NCBI RefSeq assembly: GCF_011684115.1
Contig: NZ_JAADJV010000003.1
Span: 124,001-188,000, forward strand
DNA from: Rahnella aceris
GTDB taxonomy: Bacteria > Pseudomonadota > Gammaproteobacteria > Enterobacterales > Enterobacteriaceae
Direction of reading: 5' to 3'
Length of the DNA stretch: 64,000 nt
Shown here piece after piece: positions 25,434 to 34,826 of this stretch. The notes below the pieces were generated by a model, which was not told the DNA's origin, searched no databases, and saw only the letters and a list, made by a program, of their open reading frames with translations. How positions within the stretch are numbered: position 1 is the stretch's first letter; every line of letters begins with the position of its first letter. A program made the translations under genes and the position numbers.

Positions 25434-26249
25434 ATGCCTGCATTAAAACCTGCTTCGATACTTGGCCTGCTGGTGCTGAGTCTGTTTATTCTGATCGCCA
25501 TTTTTGCGCCGTGGCTGGCGCCTCACGCGCCGGATCAAACGCTTGGGATGTCCTGGGATTTACCGGGACCGGATTCCATTCTCGGCACGGATAATCTCGG
25601 ACGTGATTTGCTCTCCCGCCTGATCTGGGGCACCCGCGTTTCCCTTGGGGTGACCGCGCTGGCGGCGCTGGTGGCGTTTATCGTCGGTTGTACGTTCGGG
25701 TTTATTGCCGGACTGCGCGGCGGCTGGCTGGATCAGATGATTTCCCGCTGCAACGATATCGTCATGGCTATCCCGACGCTGATCCTGGCGCTGATTGTGC
25801 TGGCCGTCTTGCCAAAAACCATTCTGGTGCTGACGCTGGTGCTCGGCTTGCTGGAATCGACCCGTGTGCTGCGCGTGGCACGATCCCTCGCGGTGGATAT
25901 CGGCGTGATGGAATTTGTTGATGTGGCACGGTTGCGCGGCGAAAGCCTCGGCTGGATCCTCTGGCATGTGATCTTACCCAATGCGCTTCAGACGCTGATT
26001 GCCGAATTCGGCCTGCGTTTTATTTTTATTTTGCTGTTTCTCTCTGCGCTGTCATTCCTCGGGCTGGGTATTCAGCCACCCACCGCCGACTGGGGCGGAC
26101 TGGCGCGCGATAACAAAGACGGTATTTTGTTTGGCGTCTGGGCGGCGCTGGTGCCGGGCGGCGCCATCGCGGTACTGGCGCTGGCGGTCAACGCCGTGGC
26201 GGACTGGCTGATGAGCGGTGAGCGTCGTGTGTGGGGGAAAAAAGCATGA
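25434..26249 (+). CDS. ABC permease, DppC-like
   Basis: A 271-residue inner-membrane permease of the DppC/OppC type with the characteristic LGTDNLGRDLLSRLIWGTRVSL segment after the first helix and the coupling loop VDVARLRGESLGWILWHVILPNA. It pairs with the DppB-like permease. Its TGA overlaps the ATG of the next gene. Confidence 0.93.
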   Translation: MPALKPASILGLLVLSLFILIAIFAPWLAPHAPDQTLGMSWDLPGPDSILGTDNLGRDLLSRLIWGTRVSLGVTALAALVAFIVGCTFGFIAGLRGGWLDQMISRCNDIVMAIPTLILALIVLAVLPKTILVLTLVLGLLESTRVLRVARSLAVDIGVMEFVDVARLRGESLGWILWHVILPNALQTLIAEFGLRFIFILLFLSALSFLGLGIQPPTADWGGLARDNKDGILFGVWAALVPGGAIAVLALAVNAVADWLMSGERRVWGKKA

Positions 26250-27835
26250 ATGAGCACTTACTGCATGTCGAAAACCTGCACGTGGTGTCGCAGGGTAAAA
26301 ATCCGCGCACGCTGGTGGATGACGTCTCTTTCACGGTGAAGCAAGGCGAAGTGCTGGGGCTGATCGGCGAATCAGGCGCAGGTAAATCCACCATCGGACT
26401 GGCCATTCTCGGGCACTGTCGTCAGGGGATGCGCATTCAGTCCGGCAGAATTACATTCAGCGGGCAGGAACTGACACAACTTTCTGACCGCCAGTTGCGG
26501 CAGGTGCGCGGCAGGCAGATTGCTTATGTCGCACAGTCTGCCGGAGCGGCGTTTAATCCGGCGATCACGCTCGGTGAGCAGGTGATTGAGGCGGCGCTGA
26601 AACATAAAATTTATCCCCGACAGCAAGCGCAGGCCAAAGCCATTGCGCTGTTTGAACAACTCGGCCTGCCGGATCCACAGGCATTTTATCAGCGTTATCC
26701 GCATCAGGTTTCCGGCGGTCAGTTACAGCGCGCGATGATTGCGATGGCACTGTGCGCCGGTCCTGAGTTGTTGATTTTCGATGAGCCGACCACCGCGCTG
26801 GATGTCACCACACAGCTCGGTGTGCTGAAAGCCATCAGCGATGTGATCCGCTTTTCCGGCGTCGCGGCGATTTACATCAGCCATGATCTGGCGGTCGTTG
26901 CGCAGATAAGCGATCACATCATGGTATTGCAGCACGGTAAAACGGTTGAACAGGCGGAAACGGCGCAACTGCTGAGCCAGCCGCAACAGGATTACACCCG
27001 CCGTTTGCTGCATGCGCAGGGCGGGAGCAAAACGCCGCAAACCGGCGATGCGCCGGTGGCGCTGGATATCCGCAACATCAGTGCGCGCTATCATGCGCAG
27101 CCGGTGCTGCAAAACATTTCACTGAGCTTGCCGCGCGGGCGCACGCTGGCGGTGATCGGCGAATCCGGCTCGGGGAAATCTACGCTCGGCAAAGTGATTT
27201 GCGGACTGCTCACGCCGCAAACCGGTGAAGTCAGTCTGAATCAGCAAGTATTACCTGCCAGTTTGCGCCAGCGCAGCCGCGTTCAGTTGCGCGATGTGCA
27301 ACTCATTCATCAGATCCCCGACACGGCGCTGAATCCTAAAGAGCGTATTGGCAGCCAGATTTCCCGTGTGCTGGCCTGCTTTACGTCGCTGAACCGCAGC
27401 CAGCGTGAGGCGCGGGTCAGTGAATTGCTGGCGCAGGTCGGATTACACGCTGAACTTGCGATGCGTTTCCCTGCCGCACTTTCCGGCGGGCAGAAACAGC
27501 GTGTGTGTATTGCGCGGGCGCTGGCGGCTGAGCCAAAAATTATCGTTTGTGACGAGCCAACGTCGGCACTCGACCCGTTAGTCGCCCGCGATGTCCTGGC
27601 GTTACTGCGCCAAATCCAGCAGGAAACCGGCATTGCTTACCTGTTTATCACCCACGATTTACAGGTGGTACGTGAAGTGGCGGACGAAGTCGCGGTGCTC
27701 AGACAAGGCGTGATTGTGCGCCACGGCCCGGTGGCATCTGCACTCGCCGAACCTCTGGACGATTACACCCGCGAGTTACTGCGTTCGGTGCCTGAAATGC
27801 GGGTGGGCTGGCTGGAGGAAATGTTTGCTAATTAA
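26246..27835 (+). CDS. Fused dual ABC ATPase (DppD-DppF type)
   Basis: A 529-residue protein with two complete nucleotide-binding domains. The first has Walker A GESGAGKST, signature VSGGQLQRAM and Walker B LLIFDEPTTALDV; the second has Walker A GESGSGKST, signature LSGGQKQRVCIARAL and Walker B IIVCDEPTSALDP. Both switch His residues are present (ISHDLAVV, ITHDLQVV). One polypeptide thus supplies both motor halves, as in GsiA and YejF. The ATG at 26246 overlaps the permease stop (ATGA). Confidence 0.94.
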   Translation: MNEHLLHVENLHVVSQGKNPRTLVDDVSFTVKQGEVLGLIGESGAGKSTIGLAILGHCRQGMRIQSGRITFSGQELTQLSDRQLRQVRGRQIAYVAQSAGAAFNPAITLGEQVIEAALKHKIYPRQQAQAKAIALFEQLGLPDPQAFYQRYPHQVSGGQLQRAMIAMALCAGPELLIFDEPTTALDVTTQLGVLKAISDVIRFSGVAAIYISHDLAVVAQISDHIMVLQHGKTVEQAETAQLLSQPQQDYTRRLLHAQGGSKTPQTGDAPVALDIRNISARYHAQPVLQNISLSLPRGRTLAVIGESGSGKSTLGKVICGLLTPQTGEVSLNQQVLPASLRQRSRVQLRDVQLIHQIPDTALNPKERIGSQISRVLACFTSLNRSQREARVSELLAQVGLHAELAMRFPAALSGGQKQRVCIARALAAEPKIIVCDEPTSALDPLVARDVLALLRQIQQETGIAYLFITHDLQVVREVADEVAVLRQGVIVRHGPVASALAEPLDDYTRELLRSVPEMRVGWLEEMFAN

Positions 27836-27867
27836 TACTTGTCCTCCTGCCCGGCGCTTTTGTTGTG

Positions 27868-27893
27868 CTCCTCCCCTTCGCAGGGGAGGAAGC
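27868..27893. repeat. Dispersed palindromic repeat copy
   Basis: GCTCCTCCCC-TTCG-CAGGGGAGGAAGC, a symmetrical copy that could also end the ABC operon transcript, though no T-run follows. Confidence 0.75.
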
Positions 27894-27936
27894 AAAATGG
27901 TCATCCTTATTTACACTTTCGCAATATTAACGTCAC

Positions 27937-27963
27937 TAAAGATTCCCTTATTTATACCGATAA
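27937..27963 (+). promoter_or_regulatory. Sigma-28 (FliA) promoter of the chemoreceptor gene
   Basis: TAAAGATT-N11-ACCGATAA matches the FliA consensus TAAAGTTT-N11-GCCGATAA, with one mismatch in each box and the exact spacer. It lies 109 bases upstream of the start and puts the receptor in the flagellar regulon. Confidence 0.85.
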
Positions 27964-28071
27964 CCCTTTTGAATTAAATAAATCATTAGAAAGTCGTTCC
28001 GCTATGTAACCAATATTTTGAATTTTTTTTCATGGTATTTGTTTTATTGGCCAGGAAATAAGGGAAATAAA

Positions 28072-29736
28072 ATGTTTAAACTGATCAACAATATGCGTGT
28101 CGGCGCCCGTTTAGGGGCCGCATTCAGCCTTGTCATTTTGCTTTTAGTCATTGTCAGCGGGATTGCAATCACCAAAATAAGCAGCATTAACACCAGTATT
28201 GAACAAATAATCAGCGACCGGTACGTGAAAGTCCGGCTGGCATTTGATGTTCGCGACGGCGTAAACGACCAGATTAAATATCTGCGGGGTATCGTTATCG
28301 ATACTAAAAATCCTGAACAGAATAAAAAGCGTTATTTACAACTGGATGACACGGTCAAAAAAACCAATTTAGCGATGGATAAAATCGCCGCGATCCAATC
28401 CACCGTGACGGGCAAGCAGAAAATTAAAACGTTGCAGGAAGCGGGTGAAACCTTCGAAACGGCGAAAGAGCAACTGATTGCCTTAGCCCGTGCCGGTGAC
28501 ATGGACGGCGCGACCGAATTTGTTCTGCGCAAACTCACTACCTCGCAAAATGCGTATCTGGATCTGGCAACCGCATTTGCCAACTCTCAGGATCAGCAGT
28601 TGCAGGCTGAAGGTAAAACAGCGATAGCAGATGGCGCCACCGCCATTCAACTGACGCTGATTTTCTCCGCGCTGGCGATTTTAATGGCGGCGGCGCTGGG
28701 CTATTTCCTGACGCGTTCAATCACCCGTCCATTGCATACCGCAGTGAAAGTGGCAGAAAACGTGGCGGCAGGGGATCTGACCACACAAATCCAGGTGATG
28801 TCGCAGGATGAAACCGGGCAGCTCATGCAGGGGCTGAAAAACATGAATGAAAACCTGCTGAAAATTGTGACCGAAGTGCGTGCCGGCACCAATGCCATCA
28901 CCAGCGCGTCCAGCGAAATTGCTGCCGGAAACCTCGATTTGTCTTCCCGCACTGAACAGCAGGCCAGTTCGCTGGAAGAAACTGCGTCGGCGATGGAGCA
29001 GATGACCGCCACCGTGAAGCAGAACGCTGATAACGCGCGTCAGGCTAATCTGCTGGCCGCGCAGGCTTCCCGCGTGGCGGTGCAGGGTGGCGAAGTGGTG
29101 GGCGAAGTGGTGAATACAATGGAAGGTATCAACACTTCCTCGCGTAAAATCGTCGATATCATTGCAGTGATTGACGGCATTGCTTTCCAGACCAACATTC
29201 TGGCGTTGAACGCCGCCGTTGAAGCGGCGCGTGCCGGTGAGCAGGGCCGTGGATTTGCTGTCGTGGCTTCCGAAGTGCGCAATCTGGCGCAACGTTCTGC
29301 CAGTGCCGCGAAAGAGATCAAAGTGCTGATCGACGACTCGGTGGCGAAAGTGGATAACGGCACGCAACTGGTTGCCAAAGCCGGGGCTACCATGGCGGAA
29401 GTGGTGTCCAGCGTAAAAAATGTGACTGACATCGTGGGCGAAATTGCGATTGCCAGTAACGAACAAAGCACCGGCATTGAAGAGATCAACAAAGCCATCA
29501 CTCAGATGGATGAAGTCACCCAGCAGAACGCCGCATTAGTGCAGGAAGCTTCGTCGGCGGCATACTCGCTCAATGAGCAGGCTGAGCGTTTATCTCAGGC
29601 GATCAGTATCTTTAAAGTCAGCGCCGGTTCGGCAACGGCGGCGGTGCGTAAAGCCGGGCAGACAAAATCTCCCGCCTTGCTGTCAAACCGTCAGCCGGTT
29701 CCGGCCGCTGATCAGGGCAACTGGGAAACGTTCTAA
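28072..29736 (+). CDS. Methyl-accepting chemotaxis protein
   Basis: A 554-residue chemoreceptor: membrane helix 1 (about residues 13-33), a four-helix-bundle periplasmic sensor, helix 2 (about 190-212), HAMP domain and the kinase-control hairpin tip [20 protein letters not shown] then [20 protein letters not shown]. It ends in NWETF, the pentapeptide that tethers CheR and CheB, so it is a major, self-sufficient receptor of the Tsr/Tar type. The sensor domain resembles Tsr/Tar-like bundles but the ligand cannot be read from sequence. ATG 28072 is preferred over an in-frame start at 28018. Confidence 0.95.
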   Translation: MFKLINNMRVGARLGAAFSLVILLLVIVSGIAITKISSINTSIEQIISDRYVKVRLAFDVRDGVNDQIKYLRGIVIDTKNPEQNKKRYLQLDDTVKKTNLAMDKIAAIQSTVTGKQKIKTLQEAGETFETAKEQLIALARAGDMDGATEFVLRKLTTSQNAYLDLATAFANSQDQQLQAEGKTAIADGATAIQLTLIFSALAILMAAALGYFLTRSITRPLHTAVKVAENVAAGDLTTQIQVMSQDETGQLMQGLKNMNENLLKIVTEVRAGTNAITSASSEIAAGNLDLSSRTEQQASSLEETASAMEQMTATVKQNADNARQANLLAAQASRVAVQGGEVVGEVVNTMEGINTSSRKIVDIIAVIDGIAFQTNILALNAAVEAARAGEQGRGFAVVASEVRNLAQRSASAAKEIKVLIDDSVAKVDNGTQLVAKAGATMAEVVSSVKNVTDIVGEIAIASNEQSTGIEEINKAITQMDEVTQQNAALVQEASSAAYSLNEQAERLSQAISIFKVSAGSATAAVRKAGQTKSPALLSNRQPVPAADQGNWETF

Positions 29737-29778
29737 ATCTCCTGTTAGTTTCTCAAAGTTTTCCGTTTCATGTTTAAA

Positions 29779-29804
29779 ACCTGACAATTTCTGTCGGGTT
29801 TTTT
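29779..29804 (+). terminator. Terminator after the chemoreceptor gene
   Basis: ACCTGACA and TGTCGGGT pair (one T-G pair) around ATTTC, followed by TTTTT. Confidence 0.85.
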
Positions 29805-29861
29805 ACTTTCTGCCTCAGCTTTTGCCATAATCCCTTCGCCAATATAAAGGAGAAGGCTTTG

Positions 29862-30749
29862 ATGATGAAAAATACCCTGCGTAAAACTGTGCTGATGGCG
29901 GCGGCTGTAGTGCCAATGCTCGCATTCAGTGCGGTGTCATGGGCGCAAACGGCGACAAAAATGACGTCTGTGCAGCAGCAACTTGCGGCGCTGGAAAAAG
30001 ACAGCGGCGGTCGTCTTGGTGTGATGCTGATTAATACTGAAGACAATTCCCAGATTGCTTACCGCGCTGATGAACGTTTTGCCATGTGCAGCACCAGCAA
30101 GTTCATGGCCGCGTCAGCCATTCTTAAACAGAGCGAAACGCAAACGGAGTTGCTGAACCGCCGCGTCAGCCTCAAAAAATCTGATCTGGTAAATTATAAC
30201 CCGATCACCGAAAAGCATCTCGATACCGGCATGACGGTAGGCGAACTGGCTGCCGCCGCCTTGCAGTACAGCGATAATACCGCCATGAATAAACTGATTG
30301 AGCAGCTTGGTGGCCCGCGGAAAGTCACGGAATACGCCCGTACGCTCGGCGATAAAACGTTCCGGCTGGACCGCACTGAACCAACGCTGAACACCGCCAT
30401 TCCGGGGGATGACCGCGACACCACTTCACCGCGTGCGATGGCTCTGAGTCTGCAACACGTCACGCTGGGCAGCGCGCTGGCTGAACCGCAACGCGCGCAA
30501 CTGGTGGAATGGATGAAAGGCAACACGACCGGCGCGATGAGTATCCGTGCGGGGCTGCCTGCGACCTGGGTGGTCGGCGATAAAACCGGCAGCGGCGATT
30601 ACGGCACAACCAATGATATTGCGGTGATCTGGCCGGATAATAAGGCCCCGCTGATCCTGATTACTTATTTCACCCAGCCGCAGAAAGACGCGAAATCCCG
30701 CCGCGATGTGCTGGCTTCTGCCGCGAAGATTGTGACGCAGGGTTATTGA
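29862..30749 (+). CDS. bla: Class A beta-lactamase, RAHN type
   Basis: A 295-residue class A serine beta-lactamase with a signal peptide ([20 protein letters not shown]). S77-T-S-K80 is the catalytic motif, preceded by Cys76; the SDN loop (YSDNTA), the omega-loop Glu ([13 protein letters not shown]) and KTGSGDYGT are all present, so it should be active. Overall sequence looks like the chromosomal RAHN enzymes of Rahnella, which are CTX-M/KLUC-like extended-spectrum enzymes. A ribosome site AGGAG stands nine bases before the ATG. No ampR-type regulator adjoins it and it has its own terminator. Confidence 0.96.
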   Translation: MMKNTLRKTVLMAAAVVPMLAFSAVSWAQTATKMTSVQQQLAALEKDSGGRLGVMLINTEDNSQIAYRADERFAMCSTSKFMAASAILKQSETQTELLNRRVSLKKSDLVNYNPITEKHLDTGMTVGELAAAALQYSDNTAMNKLIEQLGGPRKVTEYARTLGDKTFRLDRTEPTLNTAIPGDDRDTTSPRAMALSLQHVTLGSALAEPQRAQLVEWMKGNTTGAMSIRAGLPATWVVGDKTGSGDYGTTNDIAVIWPDNKAPLILITYFTQPQKDAKSRRDVLASAAKIVTQGY

Positions 30750-30770
30750 TTTACGTTGAAAAGGACAAAG

Positions 30771-30795
30771 AAAAGGGCCCGCAAGAGCCCTTTTT
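30771..30795 (+). terminator. Terminator after bla
   Basis: AAAAGGGC (30771-30778) pairs with GCCCTTTT (30787-30794), ending in a T-run. Confidence 0.9.
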
Positions 30796-30851
30796 GATTG
30801 CCGTGTAACGGGCAGATATGGGTTATTTTAGAAACAAGAGAAGGGAATAGA

Positions 30852-31265
30852 ATGTCCAGGCCGTTTTCAGGATCTGCGCAGGCGCTCATGATGTCATTGC
30901 TGACGGGACAGGCTACGCACTGGCAGCGCGCGTGGGTTCCGCTACCGTTGACCTCTTCGGTCTGGCAATCAGTCAGCGGCGTTTTATTTTCCAAAATACT
31001 GCAACCGGTCTGGTGGTGCTGCCGTTGCCCTGAGCCTGTGGTGACGGTGAAGAAAAACACGGTGTACTGGCTGGCTCATCTGGTTCAGGAACCGGGTCCG
31101 GCGGCTGATAAACTGTGGATTGATGCGGTGCGAACGCGCTATCAGATGCAGACCAACAGCATCCTTCCGCCGGAAACCGATGCGATTTTGTCGCAGGTGT
31201 TCCAGGATTACGTCACCTTATATGAGTTCTACCGCAAAGGTCGGGTTAATGAGCTGAATAATTAG
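30852..31265 (+). CDS. Hypothetical protein
   Basis: A 137-residue protein I do not recognise. ATG 30852 has AAGGGAAT upstream. The first half is hydrophobic and Trp-rich (QRAWVPLPLTSSVWQSVSG) with a WWCCRC-P cluster that could bind metal; the second half is a soluble helical part (YWLAHLVQEPGPAADKLWIDAVRTRYQ, LSQVFQDYVTLYEFYRKG). No signal peptide is evident. It sits between the bla terminator and the dat-ddc leader and is apparently transcribed alone. The frame extends upstream to 30798 without a good ribosome site. Confidence 0.65.
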   Translation: MSRPFSGSAQALMMSLLTGQATHWQRAWVPLPLTSSVWQSVSGVLFSKILQPVWWCCRCPEPVVTVKKNTVYWLAHLVQEPGPAADKLWIDAVRTRYQMQTNSILPPETDAILSQVFQDYVTLYEFYRKGRVNELNN

Positions 31266-31470
31266 GGAAATATCCGAAGGGATTGTTTATATACGCGGCG
31301 GACATTATTCTCTGTATTATTTCTGTAATAACCGCACCGATGTCGCGGTGTAATATATTTCAAAATTTATATCTGACGGCTATTCAGCCAGTTACTGCAC
31401 CGTACTTTAATATCATGGCCCATATAACGGCCGCAGGCTATAATTAAACAACTTTCCTGAAAGACTGTTC

Positions 31471-31522
31471 ACCGGGCATCAACCCCCGGTGCGACGTCGT
31501 AGCCGCAGGGGTATTGATGCCT
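31471..31522 (+). promoter_or_regulatory. Alternative hairpins controlling a leader ribosome site
   Basis: Fold A: ACCGGG (31471-31476) pairs with CCCGGT (31485-31490). Fold B: GGCATCAA and CCCC (31475-31486) pair with GGGG and TTGATGCC (31508-31521), hiding the AGGGG ribosome site and ATG of the leader frame. The folds share bases and exclude each other, the arrangement of a translational switch. Confidence 0.5.
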
Positions 31523-31606
31523 GACAACGGTGTGATTTTAAGCCTGATATGTCGCGTGTTGACCCGTCGTTCCGCAAGACGGATGTGCTTTTTAGTGCTT
31601 TATTAA
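31517..31606 (+). CDS. Putative Arg-rich leader peptide upstream of dat-ddc
   Basis: A 29-codon frame from ATG 31517 to TAA 31604-31606, with a TGA straight after. AGGGG stands five bases before the ATG. The peptide opens MPDNGVILSL and ends RRSARRMCFLVLY; five Arg codons fall within ten, including a consecutive AGA-CGG pair, both rare in enteric bacteria. A hairpin (CCGTC/GACGG) covers these codons. The start is inside a stem. This resembles the build of arrest or attenuation peptides such as SpeFL, without sequence similarity to it. Nothing proves translation; it is a candidate. Confidence 0.45.
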   Translation: MPDNGVILSLICRVLTRRSARRMCFLVLY

Positions 31607-31822
31607 TGACCGTGTAACGGAGTTAAGTCAGCACGATCGTTCATTAAATCATCAACATATTGATTCCTATAGGAAAGAATAAACAAATCTATACAAAATA
31701 AATTATTGAGGTGGGGGCAAAAAAGCCATATATTGGCCGCGTTTTTCATACGCTTGTAATTTTCTTAATCAAATTTATTCAATTGTGGCGTTCTAATAAC
31801 ACACGGTTGTAGGAGAGATATG

Positions 31823-33205
31823 ATGACGGATAAAGTCCGTATTGACAGTTTTGGTGCGAATTCATTAAACGGAAACAATGAAACCTATTTGGCAAGACAA
31901 GCTGAATTTGAATCGAATGTTCGGAGCTATCCACGTAAGTTGCCTCTGGCAATTGCGAAGGCCAATGGCGTTTGGATCACGGATGTTGAGAATAATCAAT
32001 ATCTTGATTGCCTGGCCGGTGCGGGTACGCTTGCTCTTGGACATAATCATCCTGACGTGCTGCAAAGCATCCAAAATGTCATTACCAGCGGCTTGCCGTT
32101 ACATACACTGGATCTGACAACACCGTTGAAAGATCAGTTCTCTGAATATCTGCTTTCTTTATTGCCACAACAGGGCAAAGAGTATTGCCTGCAGTTCACC
32201 GGTCCGTCGGGTGCTGACGCTGTTGAAGCTGCCATGAAACTGGCTAAAAAAGTCACCGGCCGTAGCGGTATCATCAGTTTCTCGGGTGGCTACCACGGTA
32301 TGACACACGCCACACTGGCGGTGACCGGTAACCTGTCTCCGAAAGAAGCTGTTAATGGCATGATGCCGGAAGTGCAGTTTATGCCTTACCCGCACCAGTA
32401 CCGCTGCCCGCTGGGCATTGGCGGTGACGCTGGCGTTAAAGCATTAACCTATTACTTCGAAAACCTGATCAACGACGTTGAGAGCGGCGTTCGCAAACCT
32501 GCGGCTGTCATTCTGGAAGCGGTTCAGGGCGAAGGCGGCGTGAACCCGGCTCCGGCTGAGTGGTTGCAGCGCATCCGTAAAGTGACTCAGGAACACGGCA
32601 TTCTGTTGATCCTTGACGAAGTGCAGGCGGGTTTCTGCCGTACCGGCAAACAGTTTGCCTTCGAACACGCGGGCATTGAGCCGGATATTATCGTGATGTC
32701 CAAAGCGGTCGGCGGCGGTCTGCCACTGGCGGTTCTGGGTATTAAGAAAGAGTTCGATGCCTGGGCTCCGGGTCACCATACCGGTACCTTCCGCGGTAAC
32801 CAGCTGGCGATGGCCACCGGCCTGACCACGCTGAAAATCCTGAAAGAAGAAAAAATCGCCGAGAAAGTGGCAGCGCAGGGTGAATGGCTGAAAGCCAAAC
32901 TGGCTGACATGCAGAAACGCTATCCGGTTATCGGTCACGTGCGTGGTCTGGGCCTGATGATCGGTATTGAGATCGTCAAACCAGACGAAGCGCAGGATCA
33001 CATGGGTTGCTATCCGGCTGACGGCGAATTGTCTGCATTGCTGCAGAAAAAATGCTTCCAGGCTGGCCTGATCCTCGAACGCGGTGGCCGTAATGGTTGT
33101 GTGCTGCGCCTGTTGCCTTCCCTGCTGATCACCAACGATGAGCTGGGTATTTTCCTCGATAAGTTTGAGCAGGCGCTGTTAGCGGCTGGCATCAAACCTG
33201 TCTGA
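31823..33205 (+). CDS. dat: Diaminobutyrate-2-oxoglutarate transaminase
   Basis: A 460-residue class III PLP aminotransferase. Lys294 in [16 protein letters not shown] is the PLP lysine, [15 protein letters not shown] holds the PLP Asp, and [18 protein letters not shown] and [16 protein letters not shown] are family blocks. It makes L-2,4-diaminobutyrate from aspartate semialdehyde with glutamate as donor, the first step to 1,3-diaminopropane. Tandem ATG codons stand at 31820 and 31823; the second is better spaced from AGGAG (31811-31815). Ddc follows after 18 bases. Confidence 0.96.
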   Translation: MTDKVRIDSFGANSLNGNNETYLARQAEFESNVRSYPRKLPLAIAKANGVWITDVENNQYLDCLAGAGTLALGHNHPDVLQSIQNVITSGLPLHTLDLTTPLKDQFSEYLLSLLPQQGKEYCLQFTGPSGADAVEAAMKLAKKVTGRSGIISFSGGYHGMTHATLAVTGNLSPKEAVNGMMPEVQFMPYPHQYRCPLGIGGDAGVKALTYYFENLINDVESGVRKPAAVILEAVQGEGGVNPAPAEWLQRIRKVTQEHGILLILDEVQAGFCRTGKQFAFEHAGIEPDIIVMSKAVGGGLPLAVLGIKKEFDAWAPGHHTGTFRGNQLAMATGLTTLKILKEEKIAEKVAAQGEWLKAKLADMQKRYPVIGHVRGLGLMIGIEIVKPDEAQDHMGCYPADGELSALLQKKCFQAGLILERGGRNGCVLRLLPSLLITNDELGIFLDKFEQALLAAGIKPV

Positions 33206-33223
33206 GCGGAGTAAGAGATTCTG

Positions 33224-34696
33224 ATGTCCGAGTTAAATCCGATTCTGGCAGGCTCAGCGCAAAGCACTGAAGCCTACCAGCAGGCCATTGCGCAGAGCAG
33301 TGAAGCTGTTGTGCAGTGGCTGAAACAACCTGAGATGTATCAGGGCAAAACCGTTGCTGAGCTGCGTGAACGTATCAGGCTGGACTTCAATCCAAACGGT
33401 CTGGGTAACCAGGCCGCGATTGAACGTGCGATTGAGTACTTTTTAAAAGACAGCCTGTCTGTGCATCACCCGCAATGTGTGGCGCATTTGCATTGCCCGA
33501 GTCTGGTGGTCAGCCAGGCGGCGGAAGTGCTGATCAACGCCACGAACCAGAGTATGGACTCCTGGGATCAAAGCCCGTCAGCAACCATCATTGAGATGAA
33601 GCTGATCGAATGGCTGCGTACTCAGGTGGGCTATCAGGCTGGCGACGCAGGCGTGTTCACCAGCGGCGGCACCCAGAGCAATCTGATGGGGCTGATGCTG
33701 GCACGCGATGCCTTCTTCGCGCGTCAGGGGCATTCCATTCAGCAGGATGGGCTGGTCGGTAATCTGCGCAAGATTAAAGTGTTATGTTCTGAAAACGCAC
33801 ATTTCTCTGTGCAGAAGAACATGGCGCTGCTCGGTCTGGGCTATCAGTGTGTCACGCTGGTGAAAACCGATGAGTTTGCCCGTATGGATCTCAACGATTT
33901 GCGCGAGAAAGTGGCACAGGCGCAAGCCAGTGGCGATCAGATCCTGGCCATTGTGGCGACAGCCGGTACCACCGATGCGGGGGCTATCGACCCGCTGCGT
34001 GCTATTGCTGAACTGGCGGCAGAGCATCAGATTTGGGTGCATGTGGATGCGGCATGGGGCGGTGCATTATTGCTGTCCGAAAAATACCGCAATTATCTGG
34101 ACGGCATTGAGTTAGTGGATTCCATCACGCTGGACTTCCACAAACAGTTCTTCCAGACCATCAGCTGCGGCGCATTCCTGCTCAAAGAAGAGCGTCATTA
34201 CGAGCTGATGCGTTATCAGGCGGCTTACCTGAACTCTGAGTTCGACGAAGCGGCTGGCGTACCGAATCTGGTGTCCAAATCCCTGCAAACCACCCGTCGT
34301 TTCGATGCGCTGAAACTGTGGATGGGGCTTGAGGCGTTAGGTCAGAAACAGTATGCCGCGATCATCGATCACGGTGTGACGCTGGCTCAGGAAGTCGCGC
34401 AATATGTGACTTCTGAAGCCGCGCTGGAACTGGTGATGAAGCCGCAACTGGCGAGTGTTCTGTTCCGTTATCGTCCTGAGCAACTGGCGGGCAGCAGCGA
34501 TGCGGCTATTGCACTGCTGAACCAGAAAATCGGCGATGCGCTGCTGGAATCTGGCCGTGCTAACGTCGGTGTGACCGAGCATAATGGCGTCACCTGTCTG
34601 AAGCTGACCTTGCTGAACCCGACAGTAACGCTGGAAGACGTGAAAGTCCTGCTGGCGCTGGTTGAGAAAACCGCACAGCAATTGCTGAACGCATAA
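33224..34696 (+). CDS. ddc: L-2,4-diaminobutyrate decarboxylase
   Basis: A 490-residue group II PLP decarboxylase. Lys307 in SITLDFHKQFFQTI is the PLP lysine; VHVDAAWGGALL carries the PLP-binding Asp and FTSGGTQSNLMGLMLAR the phosphate-binding residues. It converts diaminobutyrate to 1,3-diaminopropane, a diamine used in polyamine pools and as a precursor of some siderophores. It is the second gene of dat-ddc and is followed by a strong terminator. Confidence 0.96.
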   Translation: MSELNPILAGSAQSTEAYQQAIAQSSEAVVQWLKQPEMYQGKTVAELRERIRLDFNPNGLGNQAAIERAIEYFLKDSLSVHHPQCVAHLHCPSLVVSQAAEVLINATNQSMDSWDQSPSATIIEMKLIEWLRTQVGYQAGDAGVFTSGGTQSNLMGLMLARDAFFARQGHSIQQDGLVGNLRKIKVLCSENAHFSVQKNMALLGLGYQCVTLVKTDEFARMDLNDLREKVAQAQASGDQILAIVATAGTTDAGAIDPLRAIAELAAEHQIWVHVDAAWGGALLLSEKYRNYLDGIELVDSITLDFHKQFFQTISCGAFLLKEERHYELMRYQAAYLNSEFDEAAGVPNLVSKSLQTTRRFDALKLWMGLEALGQKQYAAIIDHGVTLAQEVAQYVTSEAALELVMKPQLASVLFRYRPEQLAGSSDAAIALLNQKIGDALLESGRANVGVTEHNGVTCLKLTLLNPTVTLEDVKVLLALVEKTAQQLLNA

Positions 34697-34740
34697 GTCA
34701 TTACTGAAGCATAAGTTTCGTTCTGCGTTAACCCGCAGCA

Positions 34741-34776
34741 AAAAGCCGGTGATACAAAAGTATCACCGGCTTTTTT
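34741..34776 (+). terminator. Terminator after ddc
   Basis: GCCGGTGATAC and GTATCACCGGC form an 11-bp perfect stem with loop AAAA, flanked by A-run and six T. Confidence 0.97.
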
Positions 34777-34826
34777 ACGTCTGAATGACTTTCTGACCAG
34801 GATAATTCTTAATGCTGAGCGACAGG

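Larger units (their letters stand above)
31266..31822 (+). promoter_or_regulatory. Long structured leader region of dat-ddc
   Basis: 557 bp upstream of dat. It contains small hairpins (ACCGC/GCGGT at 31331-31349; GGCC/GGCC at 31418-31433), a pair of mutually exclusive stems at 31471-31522, a 29-codon open frame with a ribosome site (31517-31606) and a hairpin over its Arg codons. A TTGTAA/TATTCA pair near 31755-31785 could be a promoter nearer the gene, so it is not certain that the structured part belongs to the same transcript. Confidence 0.55.

Noticed and set aside
31583-31594. TTTTT run after the hairpin in the dat leader as an intrinsic terminator
   Set aside because: The run is six bases away from the stem and only five T long, so a classical terminator is unlikely; Rho-dependent or translational control fits better.
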